This document shows, piece after piece, positions 11,426 through 23,140 of a DNA stretch of 64,000 nt (the stretch's first letter is position 1; each line of letters begins with the position of its first letter). A program made the translations under genes and the position numbers. The notes beneath the pieces were generated by a model, which was not told where the DNA came from, searched no databases, and saw nothing but the letters and a program-made list of their open reading frames with translations. The stretch is from Theropithecus gelada (Eukaryota > Chordata > Mammalia > Primates > Cercopithecidae): assembly GCF_003255815.1 (NCBI RefSeq), contig NC_037672.1, forward strand, positions 107,832,686 to 107,896,685. The letters are read 5' to 3'.

Positions 11426-12135
11426 AGCATAGAAAAATTAAAGTACTGAAGTAGATTAAAATGGGAAAATGTGTTAGAGCTTATGTGTGGGTGTTTTCTT
11501 ACCATGCCTGGAAAACTTATTCTTGTTTGGCATTTAATTAATTCAGTTCACTAAAAATCAATTGAGTGCTCACATGTATCCAGCACAGTTATGGTTGCTT
11601 GGTGTACATCCATGAACAAAAAAGACAACGATCCCTGTATTTGTGGAGCTTCTATTGCAGCAGGGAGAGAAAGACAATAAAAATAATAAACAAGAAAATA
11701 GTGCAGTGTGTTAGAAGGGGGTAAGTGACACTTTGGAAAAATAAAGGCCGAGCATGGTAAGCGGGCTCAGGCATCCTGGGCAATGGGGAGGGTTTGATTT
11801 GGTATAAGGTGTTTTATTCATTGAGGAGATGACATTTAAACAAAAATATAAAGGATGTAAGGGAGTTAGCTAGGTAAATATCCAGGGAAAGAGGAGTTCC
11901 TGCAGAGGGACTAGGCTGTACAAAGACCTCAGTTTGGGAGCTTGTTTGGTTTGTTTAGAGAACTCAGCAAGATGGCCAGTGTGGCTACCGTGGAGTGAAC
12001 CAGAGGGGGAGCAGGAGAAGATGAGGTCAGAGAGGTGAAATAGTGAGCAGATCCTGGAGGTCTTGCAAACCATTCTAAGAAATTGAGTGCCATTGTCAAG
12101 TCTTGAACAAAGGAGTAATGAAATCTGATTTATGT

Positions 12136-12436
12136 TTTTTTTTTCTTTTTTTTGAGGTGGAGTCTTACTCTGTTGCCTAGGCTGGAGTGCGATGACATGA
12201 TCTTGGTTGACTACAACCTCCGCCTCTCGGGTTCAAGTGATTCTCCTGCCCCGGCCTCCTGAGTAGCTGGGATTACAGGCACCCGCCACCATGCCAAGCT
12301 AATTTTTATATTTTTAGTAGGGATGCGGTTTCACCAGGTTGGCCAGGCTGGTCTCGAATTCCTGACCTCAGGTGGTCCACCCGCCTCGGCCTCCCAAAGT
12401 GCTGGGATTACAGGCATGAGCCACCGTGCCTGGCCT
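12136..12436 (-). mobile_element. Alu SINE inserted in old repeat
   Basis: Antisense full dimer. CTGATTTATGTTTTT occurs at both sides (about 12125 and 12436), consistent with a target-site duplication. Confidence 0.95.
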
Positions 12437-12641
12437 GATTTATGTTTTTAAAAGATCATGCAGTCCTGTGATAAGAATAGCAGGCTTTAGAGGGTCAAGC
12501 ATAGAAGTTGGGAAGCTAGAGGAGGGGCTATTACAGCAGTCCAGGCAAAAGCCCAGAGTGACTCAAACCATGTATTAATGGAAATAACAATGGAGATATC
12601 AGGAAGTAGCTGGATTCTGGCTATTTATTTTGACATTAGAG

Positions 12642-12671
12642 TTGACAGATTTTTTTTTTTTTTTTTTTTTC
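12642..12671. repeat. Poly-T tract
   Basis: Run of about 20 T within the old repeat. Confidence 0.9.
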
Positions 12672-12805
12672 CTGATGGATTGGATATTAGATGTGGGGAT
12701 AAGAGAGGTGTCAAGAAAGATTTGAAGGCTTTTGCCCCCAATTAACAGGAATGACTGGGAAGACTGTGGGAGGAGTGAGATTTGAAACATAAACTGAGTG
12801 TTGTG

Positions 12806-13120
12806 GGCAGGGTGTGGTGGCTCACACCTCCCAGCACTTTGGGAGGTCGAGGCAGGTGGATCATGAGGTCAGGAGTTTGAGACCAGTCTGACCAATATGG
12901 TGAAATCCCATCTCTACTAAAAATAAAAAAATTTAGCTGGGCCTGGTGGCGCACGCCTGTAATCCCAGCTACTTGGGAGGCTGAGGCAGGAGAATCACTT
13001 GAACCTGGGAGGTGGAGGTTGCAGTGAGTTGAGATCACGCCATTGCACTCCAGCCTGGGCAACAAAGTGAGACTCCATCTCAAATAAATAAATAAATGAA
13101 CAAATAAATAAATAAATAGG
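12806..13120 (+). mobile_element. Alu SINE inserted in old repeat
   Basis: GGGTGTGGTGGCTCACACC then a short left-arm deletion before CCCAGCACTTTGGG. Ends GACTCCATCTCAAATAAATA with an (AAAT)n tail. Confidence 0.95.
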
Positions 13121-13350
13121 GTGTTGCAAGTTGAACACATTGATTTTGAGATATCTACCATCGACTGCAATAGAAAGATTATGGAAAATAAGAGTTTGGA
13201 AGGAAAGGCCAGGGCCATAGTTTTGGACATACTGAGTTTGGATGACTATTAGCCATCAAAGTGGCAAGAAAGACCTTCTGAAATTTTTGAATGTGAAATT
13301 GATAATCCATTTCCATCAGTACAGGACACCTCAAAACAGGAAAGATTGGA

Positions 13351-13764
13351 CTAGAGTAAATGGCCTAGAGGCTATTATAACCTGGGCTGGATAGATAGGA
13401 AAAGCCTGAACTTGAACTGGCAGTAGACGTGGAAATGGGCAGAAGGACAGTGACTATCCTGCAGGCAGAATGTCCAGAACTCAGTGACTGGTTTGATCTG
13501 TGGGGTGAGAAAGAGGTAAAATGCCTGATTTATGGCACAGTGGTTAATGACATTAGTAAAAGAGAAGAGATGAATTTCAGAGGACATCTTTTTCTCTGTG
13601 TTTTCATTTTTATATTTCTTCCTAAATTCTCTTGTATCCTGGAAATTAAAACAGAAAATTCTCATTGTATTGTTTCTATAAAATCTCAAGGTCAAGGGAG
13701 GAAACTGGGAAATACACCCTATCAGATTTAAGAGAAAAAGACCTCCCATACTGCCTTTCCTCCA
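13351..13764. other. Unassigned
   Basis: Overlapping open frames of 100 and 124 codons lie on opposite strands here. Neither has a recognisable domain, splice context or codon pattern. Confidence 0.5.
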
Positions 13765-14530
13765 GTGATTCTTTAAAAAAATTGATTTTAAAAATTGATA
13801 AAGAAAAATTGTATGTATTTACGGTACAACATGATGTTTTGAAATATGTATACATTGTGGAATGGCCAAATGGAGCTAATTAACATAAACATTACCTTAT
13901 ATAATTATCAATTTTTGTGGTGAGAACACTTAAAATCTACTTTCAGCAATTATCAAGAATACAATACATTGTTATTAACTGTGGTCACCGTGTTTTTCAA
14001 TAGGTCTCTTGAGCTTGTTTCTCCTAACTGAAATTTTGTTACCATTTGACCAATGTCTCCCCAACCTCCTACTCCTTCAAACCCCCAACCCCTGGTAACC
14101 GTCATTCTACTCTCTGCTTCTATGAGTTTGACTTTCTTAGATTCCATGCATAAGTGAGACCATGCAGTATTTGTCTTTCTGTACCTGGCTTATTTCCTGT
14201 AACATCACATCCTCCAGGTTCATCCATGTGGTTGCAAATGACAAGATTTCTTTCTTTTAAAAGGCTGAATAGTATTTCATTGTGTCTATGTATCATATTT
14301 CCTTCATCTACTCATTCATCGATGGACACTTAGATTGGTTTTATATCTTGGCTATTGTGAATAAAGTTACAGTGAACATGAGGGTGCAGATAACTCTTTA
14401 ACATACTGATTTCATTTCCTTTGGATATATACTCAGTAGTGGGATTGCTGGATTGTATGGTACTTCTATTTTTACTTTTTTGAGGGAGCCTCATAATGTT
14501 TTTTTATAATGGTTATACTACATGATTTTT
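13765..14530 (-). mobile_element. L1 3' end (ORF2 end and 3' UTR)
   Basis: Antisense L1: TGTGGTGAGAACACTTAAAATC, AATACATTGTTATTAACTG, CTAACTGAAATTTTGTTACC, GTTCATCCATGTGG, GGCTGAATAGTATTTCATTG and GGGATTGCTGGATTGTATGG. About 770 bp, 5'-truncated, no open ORF2 frame. Confidence 0.9.
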
Positions 14531-15224
14531 TAAAAATTGTACTTGAGCCATGTATATTTTATTATCACAAGAAATTCACGTTGCTTTTTTAAGACAAAGT
14601 AACTCATGCTGCTTTTGGAAATGAGTAACATAGGGAATGCATCTTCTACCAAGAAAGCAGGAAATAGCTCAAGATCAACTCTGTTGAGAAGAAATGGCAA
14701 CAGAAACTATTCCACAATGGCAGTTAGGTATTTGCCCCTTCAATGCGTATATTTGCAAAATACCATCTGCCTTTCTAATTTGCACCTTTCCTGCAATAAT
14801 TGGTAATGCCAATGTCAGAATATAAGACAGAACAAGGGTGACATTCTGCTGACATTTATAGACATTACCAGAGGAAGGGAGCTCTTGTCTTTTAGACACA
14901 TTTCCAATTTACAAGGTATTTTAAATTGTAAATTGTAACCAAAGGTTATCATATTAGTTATTATTCAACACATATTCACATCTACTCTGTGACAGGCACT
15001 ATTCCAGGATGTAACCAGGCACAATTTTAATATGCATATTTCACTAAGCCCAAGACACTTGGCTGTTGGTGCTTGCTTGATCTTAGTAAATGGTGTCAAG
15101 GAAAGGCGTTTAAACAATTACATCAGCACTGCCTCTGGCTGAAAGATATTGTAAGATACCATGGATTACAGGATGCATCTTGATTCTATAAGTTGAAAGG
15201 TGAGCAAAGCAGGTACATCTTAAA
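14531..15224. other. Unassigned
   Basis: No clear feature. A short stretch at 14960-15010 (TCTACTCTGTGACAGGCACTA) resembles the leading part of the old dispersed repeat or a MIR. Confidence 0.45.
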
Positions 15225-15320
15225 AATTGATGAAATAGGTAGTAGGTAATATTTATTGAGTGCTAACTCTGTGCCTGGCACTGTGCTAAATGCTCAGCAT
15301 GCACTGATTTTAGTCTAGAG
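15225..15320 (-). mobile_element. MIR fragment
   Basis: AATATTTATTGAGTGCTAAC then GTGCCTGGCACTGTGCTAAA: the antisense MIR 3' third. Confidence 0.8.
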
Positions 15321-16354
15321 CATTTGCATTCAGAATAAGATTTTGTCCAAGTAACAGTTTTCCCTAAGAATATGAGAGACGCCTGCTTTACAGTTTTGTA
15401 ATGAAATCACCTAACATTACAGTTTGCCTACTTGAAGCTTAGAAATGCAAGGTTTATTTTCTTTCATAACTTTACTTATTGAGAACCCTTAAATTCTAGG
15501 GCCTGAGTTTTCAGCAAGAAATTTATTAAATAATTGTGTAAATTAAATTTAACCGATGTTTCTTTATGCTTATTTTATGATAAGAACTATAGTAGACACT
15601 TTAAGATTTTGCCAGCAAAATCTTAAAATTCAGTGGAAGCACAGATATATCACTAGAATCCGTGACACCTATAGGTTGTAAGTATAAGTCACATGTGGAC
15701 ATAGAAAAGAAAAACAATGGGCATGCGGTTGGGGAGGGACATCAGAGAAATCTTGAAGGAGACAATGGCAGTTGAGCTGGGCATCATGAATAAGCAAGTG
15801 GAAAACTTGTGTGATCAAATACCTTTTAAATCCAATCAAATATTAGATGGCCAAAAGCCAAGGGCTATATATATGACATTGGGTACACTTTCTTGAATTG
15901 AGAAGAAAACACCAAGGAGCATTCTGTATACAGAAATTAAAGAAGCAACTAGCAGCTAACATTGTAGACAGCTACATTGTTCTTGCCAGCCTGTGTGAAC
16001 TAGCCTGAACTTTAATGATCAGGAGTGGACACTTTGCGGATTTCTTTCAACTCGGAAGAAGAAAGAGAAGAGGCAATTGCTCAGACTACCAGACAAAAGC
16101 CAAATTGGCTCCTGAGTGGTCCTGAATGAGGTCAGATTTCAACTTTTTCAGAAGCCATAGAACAATATTTTAGACTTGATTTTTGATTAAAATCTATGCA
16201 ACTCTAGACTCCACTGAAAATTCCATACTATTCTGTAAAGTATAAATATGTTTTAATAACATCAATTCTGTTTGTGTAAGTTCCTCTGATCAGAAAAAGT
16301 GGAAGATAATTTTTTTTCTAAGGTCCAGAGACCCTCAGTATGGTTTAAGAATCT
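15321..16354. other. Unassigned
   Basis: AT-rich, no recognised repeat or gene. Confidence 0.5.
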
Positions 16355-17100
16355 TAAATTGAAAAAAAAAATTAAAATAAGTATAGATTCACAGAAAGTT
16401 GCAAAAATAGTACAGATGGATCTTATGTACCCTTCACTCATTTCTCCCAATGGTTCTATCTTACCTGATTATAGTATAATATCAAAACCAGAAATGTGGT
16501 GTTGGTACCAATGTGTTATGTAGCTCCATGTCATTTTATCACATGTGAGGATTTGTATAAACCAACATCAAAGTCAAATTCCATCCCACACAGGTGTCCC
16601 ATGTGCCTTTATAGTGAAACTCATCCCACTATCCCCCAGCATCCCTGACACCTGGAAATCACTAATCTATTTTTCATCCCTACAATTTTGTCATATAGCG
16701 AATGTTATATGAATGGAATCATACAGCATATGACCTTTTAAGATGGGGCTTTCCACTCAGCACAATGTCCTCTTGATCCATTCAAGTTATTGCGTGTATC
16801 AGTCAATAGTTTGTATCTTTTTATTGTTGAGTAGTTTTCCATAGTATGGATGTGCCAGTATTTGTTTTACCATTCAACTGTTGAGGGGCATTTTTGTTGT
16901 TTTCCGTTTTTAAGTGTTACAAATAAAGCTGCTATGAACAATTACTTACAGTTTTTCTTGTGTGGGCATCAGTTTTTATTTCTCTGGGGTAAATGCCCAA
17001 GAATGCAATTGCTGGGTTGTATGATAAGTGCACGTTTAGCTTTTAAGAAACTGACAAATGATCTTCCAGAGTATCTATCTCATTTTAGGAGAAATATATG
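16355..17100 (-). mobile_element. L1M-type 3' fragment
   Basis: Diverged antisense L1: GTACCCTTCACTCATTTCTC, ATGTGGTGTTGGTACCA, GGAATCATACAGCATATGAC, TTGTTGAGTAGTTTTCCATAG, AAATAAAGCTGCTATGAACA and AATGCAATTGCTGGGTTGTA. No open ORF2 frame. Confidence 0.85.
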
Positions 17101-17544
17101 AGGAAAGACTGTTTTTAAAAAGGTCAACTCTACTTAACTTTCCCTTGTAAGCTGGAAAGGACTGTAATACCATGTTCCTGAAACAACTGATTGTCTTTTT
17201 ACCCTAGTTGGTTGCCAAATCATTCTCCTTCCTGTTTTGTTTTCCTCCCTAGTGCAATTGGGCTTATTCGTAATGCATGGTGGAAACAAAACAAAACAAA
17301 AAAAAGACCAATTCACTTCCAGAAGCAATGTTCTTAGCTTTATGTTCGTCAGGCAAAGGTGAGTAAGTTGTCTTAAGCAAAAAGACATTGCTCTGATAAA
17401 ACCAGCCCAGAGGGCTTCCAAATCTCAGCCTCCTAGACTCCACCTTCTCAGTGTCTTCCCACAGTACATCTCTCCACATCTAAGACACACAGGTTTGTTA
17501 TTTGGTACTTCTATTTGTGTCAGGTTGTGTTTAAACACTATCTC
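17101..17544. other. Unassigned
   Basis: Short A-rich stretch at 17285-17306; otherwise no recognised feature. Confidence 0.5.
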
Positions 17545-17785
17545 AAATGATGGAGATTCTCCAACCCATTTGCTTTAACACATATTCCCAGCTCCTGATT
17601 TCTGCCAAGTACCATCTTCTCACTGAGATCGGCTCATGGCTTACTTCACTTTGTCCAAGTCTCAGTACAAATGGTACCTCATCTGATAGGACTTCTCTGA
17701 CTGCCCCACCCCAAAATCATTCTCTGTGCTCTTACTGGTTTTATTTTTCCTCAAAATGTTGATGGCTGTTGTGAAAGCTGGGTCC
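17545..17785 (+). mobile_element. L2 fragment, target of the THE1 insertion
   Basis: AAGTACCATCTTCTCACTGAG, ATAGGACTTCTCTGACTGCC and CCACCCCAAAATCATTCTC match the L2 3' region. The THE1 element begins right after it. Confidence 0.65.
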
Positions 17786-17790
17786 TTTTC

Positions 17791-18170
17791 TGATATGGTT
17801 TGGCTCTGTGTTCCCACCCAAATCCCATGTTGAATTGCAATTCCCATTGTTGAGGGAGAGACCTTGTGGGAGATAACTGGGTCATGGGGGCAGATTCCCC
17901 CTTGCTGTTCTCATGATAGTGAGTGAGTTCACATGAGATCTGATGGTTTAAAAGTGTCTTGCACTTCCCTCTTCTCTCTGTCTCCTGCTCTGGCCATGTA
18001 AGATATGCCGGCTTCCCCTTCACCTTTCACCATGACTGTAATTTTCCTGAGGCCTCCTAGCCATGCTTCCTGTACAGCCTGTGGAACTGTGACTCAATTC
18101 AACTTCTTTTCTTCACAAATTACCCAGTCTCATGTAGTTCTTTATGGCAATGCGAGAATGGACTAATACA
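17791..18170 (+). repeat. THE1 5' LTR
   Basis: 380 bp, beginning TGATATGG and ending ATACA. It differs from the 3' LTR by scattered substitutions and small indels. Confidence 0.9.
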
Positions 18171-19757
18171 GAAAATTGGTACCAGGAAAGTGGGACATTG
18201 CTCTAAAGATACTTGAAATGTGGAAGTGACTTTGGAGTTGGGTAAGGGACAGAGGTTGGAAGAGTTTGGAGGGTTCAGAAGAAGAAAGGAAGATGAGGGC
18301 AAGTTTGGAAGTTCCTAGAGACTTGTTGAATGGTCTTGACCAAAATTCTGATGGTGATATGGACAATGAAGTTGAGGCTGAGGTCTCAGAAATGAGGAAC
18401 TTATTGGGAACTGGAGTAAAGGTCACTCTTACTATGCTTTAGCAAAGAGATTGGTGGCATTTTGCCCCTACCCTAGAGATCTATGGAAATTTGAACTTGA
18501 AAGAGATGAGTTAGGTTATCTGGCAGAAGAAATTTCTAAGCAGCAAAGCATTCAAGATGCAACCTGGCTGATTCTAAAAGTGTATGCTCATATGTGTGAA
18601 CCAAGATTATCTGAAACTGGAACTTATATTTAAAAGGGAAACGGAGTTTAAAGTTTGGAAAATTTGCAGCCTGGCCACGTAGTAGAAATGAAAAATGCCT
18701 TTTTTTGGGGAGAAATTCAAGCCTGCTGCAGAAATTTGCACAAGTAACAAGGAACTGAATGTTAATAGCCAAGACAATGGGGAAAATGTCTCCAGGGCAT
18801 TTCGGAGATTTTCGTGGCAGCCCCTCCCATCACAGGCCTTCTGGAGGCCTAGGAGGAAAAAATGGTTTGGGGCCCCGTGCCTTATGCAGCCCCAGGACAT
18901 AGTGTGCTATGTCCCAGCTGCTCTCACTCCAGTCTTGCCTAAAAAGGGCCAAGGTACAGCTTGGGCCATTGCTTCAGAGGGTGCAAGCCCTAAGTTTTGG
19001 TGGCTTCTACATGGTGTTGGGCCTGCAGGTATGCAGACAGAAAGAGTTGAGGTTTGGGAACCTTTGTCTAGATTTCAGAGGATGTAGGGAAATGCCCAGA
19101 TGTTCAGGCAGAAGTCTACAGTAGGGCAGAGCCCTCAAAAAGAACCTCTACTAGGGCAGTGCAAAGGGAAAATATGAGGTTGGAGCCACCCTCAGACAGA
19201 GTCCCTACTTGGGCACTGCCTAGTGGAGCTGTGGGAAGAGGGCCACTGTCCTTCAGACCTCAGAATGGTAGATCAACTGACTGCTTGCACTGTACACCTG
19301 GAAAATCTAAAGGCACTCAATGATAGCCTGTGAAAACAGCTGCAGGGGCTAAGCTGCCCAAGATCTTAGGAGACCATCCATTACATCAGCGTGGCCTGGA
19401 TGTGAGACATGGAGTCAAAGAAGATCATTTTGAAGCTTTAAGAATTGATGACAGCCCTGCTGGGGTTCAGATTTGCATGGGGCCTGTAGCCCCTTTGTTT
19501 TGACTGATTTCTCCCTCTTGGAATGGGTCTATTTATGCAATGTGTGTACCCCCACTGTATCTCGAGAGTAGCTTAACTTGTGTTTTATTTTACAGGCTCA
19601 TAGGTAGAAGCAACTTGCCTTGTCTCAGATGAGACTTTGGACTTGGACTTTTGAATTAATACTGAAATGAGTTAACAGCCTAGGGGACTGTTGGGAAGGC
19701 ATGATTGTGTTTTGAAATTTGAGAAGGACATGAGATTTGGGAGGGGCCAGGGTGGAA

Positions 19758-20137
19758 TGATATGGTTTGGCTCTGTGTTTCCACACAAATTTCATGTTGA
19801 ATTGTAATCCCCAATGTTGAGGGAGAGACTTGGTGGAAGGTGATTGGATCATGGGGGCAGGATTTCCCCCTTGCTGTTCTCATGAGTGAGTTCTCATGAG
19901 ATCTGATGGTTTAAAAGTGTGTGACACTTCCCCCTTCTCCCTCTTTCTCTCCTGCTCTGCCATGGTAAGATGTGCTTGCTTCCCCTTCAACTTCCACCAT
20001 GATTGTAAGTTTCCTGAGGTCTCCTAGCCATGCTTCCTGTTCAGCCTGCAGAACTGTGAGTCAATTAAATCTCTTTTCTTCATAAATTACCCAGTCTCAG
20101 GTAGCTCTTTATAGCAGTGTGAGAATGGACTAATACA
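19758..20137 (+). repeat. THE1 3' LTR
   Basis: 380 bp partner of the LTR at 17791. It keeps AATTAAATCTCTTTTCTTC, the usual THE1 polyadenylation region. Confidence 0.9.
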
Positions 20138-20149
20138 TTGTCTTCTTAG

Positions 20150-20465
20150 TTTAAAAGAAGTTAAATAGGAGACACACAGCAAAGGAGATGCAGCATAAAG
20201 CAATTTATTGCAAAGGAGAAAGAATACTCCAAAAGTTATTTGTAGAATAGACATCATGCTCTGAGAGAGAGGATTCCAGGCAGGCTGCTCGTGAGGATGA
20301 CAGCATTGACTGTTACTGGGTAAATACTCTTTATGGGAATATTGCATGATTATTGCTAAGAGGGTGGGAGGAAGTGAAACTAGTAAGCATGTTGTGGGTA
20401 GCTCTCTGGGTGCACATTCGCAGTAGCTGTACATGCTTGTTCTAACAACCAAAGGGTCAATTTGA
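20150..20465 (-). repeat. Possible LTR remnant, family not assigned
   Basis: AAAGCAATTTATTGCAAAGG and the following GAGAGAGAGGATTCCAGGC are typical of an antisense LTR polyadenylation region, but I cannot match it to a named family. Confidence 0.35.
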
Positions 20466-20654
20466 GGACAGGAAAATCAAAACGCACTTGCTCTCTATGG
20501 AAGAAATTCCCTACTGGAGATAGCCATACTTGAAGGAGTTTGGCTACGATGCAAATACTGGGGCTTATTGTATTGACAGTGCAGTGGCCACACTTCTCAT
20601 ATCCTGAGAACCTAGTTACTTCCTTGACTACCTATCTTGCCTCAAGAGTGCATA

Positions 20655-20825
20655 TCATCACCTGGCACAGCATATGTCTGTTTGTTGTATTAGTGATCTT
20701 GCCTTGTTAGAATATAATCTACCTGAGGGCAGGGATTCTGTGTGATTCACTGTTATTTCCACAAACCTGAGACAGTTCCTGGCACATCATAGAAACTCAA
20801 TAAATAGGTGATGAATAAATAAATC
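20655..20825 (+). mobile_element. L2 3' end
   Basis: CTACCTGAGGGCAGGGATTC then TTCCTGGCACATCATAGAAAC and CAATAAATAGGTGATGAATAA: L2 terminus. Confidence 0.85.
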
Positions 20826-20859
20826 AACAGAAATTTTTCCATAGTTTTTTTTTTAAAAC

Positions 20860-21190
20860 TGATCTAGTTTATCACTCTCTTGCCTCTACAATCTATTTTT
20901 CACTCAAAGAACTAAAGTTATCTTCCAAAAACACAGAATGACTCAGCTCACTCTCCTCAAGACTCTTAAATGGTCCTTCATTACTTGTTGAGAAAAGCCC
21001 AGACGTGTTTAGCGGAGCAATTAAACTCCCCACAATTTATCTGCCAGAAGACTTTCTGGAATCATGTATGATTTTTTTGCCCTCCAACTTATAGTCTTAT
21101 TGGTCCACTTATTTTTTTCTCATCATGCCACACACTTTCGTGTCAAGTAATATTAGTCTTTTGGCCTTGTTCTTACTATCAGCCAACTTC
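20860..21190 (+). mobile_element. L2 fragment
   Basis: TCAAGACTCTTAAATGGTCC, CCCAGACGTGTTTAGC and TTGCCCTCCAACTTATAG resemble an upstream part of the L2 3' region, separate from the fragment at 20655. Confidence 0.6.
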
Positions 21191-21210
21191 ACAGTTGAAG
21201 TCCAGAGTTG

Positions 21211-21235
21211 CTTTTTTTTTTTTTTTTTTTTTTTT
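21211..21235. repeat. Poly-T tract
   Basis: Run of about 24 T without an adjoining Alu. Confidence 0.9.
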
Positions 21236-22395
21236 GTCTATTTATGTAGGAGTTATAATTTTTATTTGCTTTGTGGCAGCATTATTTTCTGACATGTTTT
21301 CTTCATATTCTTTTGAAGAGTTTCTTTTTAAAACCCATGTTATTCAAGGTTAAAAAAATAAAGAGTTTCTTTGTTTGGATGTTATGCTTACACTTACTTG
21401 AATATGTTGTTTTTTTTCCACACTAGCCATTAGCAAGATTCCTGTGGAGTAAGGGAGTGCCCAGGGTGGTTCTCCAGATTCTTCTGCTCAAGTTCTTCCT
21501 CTTCTGATGCTGCAGTGATGAATTATTTCTTCAAAACTATGACCCCACTGTGTAGCTCTACCTTTCCTTGTTCTCACAAGAGTGTACAAAAGCATTGAGT
21601 CTTCTGAGCCATGGCTAACAAGAATCCTAGCTACTGCCGTTCACTATATCTTTCCCTTTTTTAAAGGAACGTTTTCTGAGTTTAGTCATCTTAGGCCTTC
21701 CTCGAGCTCTCCCCATGGTTTTTCCCTCTGCCTTCTCCAGTTATCGCTCCCTATTCCATCTTGGCCTGGTATTTCCCATCATGGCAAGACTGCATGGTTT
21801 TAGGAGAAAATGATTGCTGTCAGTCTCTGAGATTGACCACTACCAGCCCCTCTTTCTCTCATTCTTCTCAATGCTGGGACTGCACCCATGCTGCTTCTTG
21901 GATCTGCTTTTCAGGTCTTTGATGTTTTGACCACACCTCAATGTCGTTTGGAACTTTGGCATTGTCATTTTGCTGAGGATGTAGTTTGTATTTTTTATTG
22001 TGGTTGATAGTGTTGTTATCCTCATCGCTCTATCTGATTTCCAGAAGTGAGAAGATTCAAAACTATGCTGTTGCCATTTTGCTATTCAATTTATCCAATT
22101 GAAAGGACAATGCTGAAAATTCATGTCCTTCTTACTAATTTGGGGTTAATATGTCCTTTCTCATGTCAAGTGAAGATGGATAGGAAGACCGTTTTGTGGT
22201 GTTTTTAATGCTCTGATTTAGACAAACAAAACCTAACAACTTTGTACTTGTCTCCAAATTTTTTTGAAATGTTATTGGTCTATGAAACAATAAAGTCCAG
22301 AAACGACTGATATGTATTTGTTTATCTATCATCTTTCTCTCTATCTGTATCTATGTATCTCATCTTCTATCTCCATCATCTACTGACCTATGTGT
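21236..22395. other. Unassigned
   Basis: No recognised gene or repeat. Confidence 0.5.
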
Positions 22396-22398
22396 CTG

Positions 22399-22450
<52 letters not shown>
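22396..22450. repeat. (TATC)n microsatellite
   Basis: Twelve uninterrupted TATC units from 22401 to about 22449, preceded by interrupted units from 22322. A likely length-polymorphic STR. Confidence 0.95.
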
Positions 22451-22888
22451 ATGTATTTCAACAAATATATACTATGGTCTAGGCACTCATCCAAGATGCA
22501 AAAAGAACATAGAAATTAAAAAGAGCCATGGCTGCTAAGGAACTCAAAACTAGGGAGAACATAGAAATGCAAATGATAAACTAGCCTATAAGAGAGGGAC
22601 CAGATGTATGCAATATGCTGCAGCAAAAGAGACAGGAGCTATGCTCACTAGATAAATTCGAAATTTGAGAAAGCTGCATGGGGGCAATACTAATAATTTG
22701 GACTTTGGCTATTTGGTGGCTGAAATGGAAAAAGACAAAACCACTTTAATATAAAAGTATGTGGCATGGTTAGAAAAAGTAAATGACCAGAGAGCCTGGA
22801 CAGGAAGGTGGAGGGAAAAAAAATCACACACGGTGCCAGAAAGATAAATTTTGGACAGTTTAATTGCATTCTAAACAAGTCTGGGAAG
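22451..22888. other. Unassigned
   Basis: Contains AGTGTGGCATGG- and GACCAGAGAGCC-like stretches similar to the old dispersed repeat, but too diverged to call. Confidence 0.4.
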
Positions 22889-23140
22889 GCCAGGCGTGGC
22901 GACTCACACCTGAAATCCTAGCACTTTGGGAGGCTGAGGCAGGCAGATCACTTGAGGTCAGGAGTTTGAGACCAGCCTGGCTAACATGGTGAAACCCCAT
23001 CTTCACTAAAAATTCAAAAATTAGCCAGGCATGGTGGCATGCACCTGTAACCCCAGCTACTCGGGATACTGAGGCACAAGAATAGCTTGAACCCAGGAGG
23101 CAGAGGTTGCAGTGAGCCAAAATCATGCCATTGCAAATTG
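22889..23140 (+). mobile_element. Alu SINE, 3' truncated
   Basis: GGCCAGGCGTGGCGACTCAC to GAGCCAAAATCATGCC. It ends inside the right arm, with no A-tail. Confidence 0.95.

Larger units (their letters stand above)
11520..13350 (+). repeat. Old dispersed repeat, copy 2, split by two Alus
   Basis: Three pieces (11520-12132, 12437-12803, 13120-13350) read through as one element if the Alus are removed: a leading TTGAGTGCTCACATGTATCC / GTGGAGCTTCTATT part, then GGCCAGTGTGGCTACCGTGG, GATGAGGTCAGAGAGG, CTGATTTATGTTTTTAAAAG, CAGTCCAGGCAAAAGC, TGATGGATTGGATATTAGATG and TTTTGGACATACTGAGTTTG. The same ordered motifs recur near 35.8, 42.8, 57.8 and 61.2 kb. It is probably an ancient LINE-derived repeat; I cannot assign the family name. 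Confidence 0.6.
17791..20137 (+). mobile_element. Complete THE1-type MaLR retrotransposon
   Basis: Two direct 380-bp LTRs (17791-18170 and 19758-20137) flank 1587 bp of internal sequence that resembles THE1-int. Each LTR begins TGATATGGTTTGGCTCTGTG and ends GGACTAATACA. The flanks TTTTC (17786-17790) and TTGTC (20138-20142) agree at four of five bases, as expected for an old 5-bp target duplication. LTR length points to THE1C/D rather than MSTA. MaLRs have no envelope gene, and the internal region holds only stop-broken short frames, so this copy is dead. Complete copies are less common than solo LTRs. Confidence 0.9.

Noticed and set aside
12742..13230. 162-codon frame, and the 154-codon frame at 10622-11086
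   Set aside because: Translations show the standard antisense-Alu peptides (SPRLECSGAISAHCNL type) joined to low-complexity Phe/Lys runs.
18451..19124. Open frames of 60-130 codons at 18451-19124 as possible genes
   Set aside because: They lie in THE1 internal sequence, which in MaLRs is largely non-coding, and they overlap in several frames.
22396..22450. CRISPR-like repetition at 22.4 kb and 63.5 kb
   Set aside because: Units are 2-4 bp without spacers: ordinary microsatellites in a primate genome.
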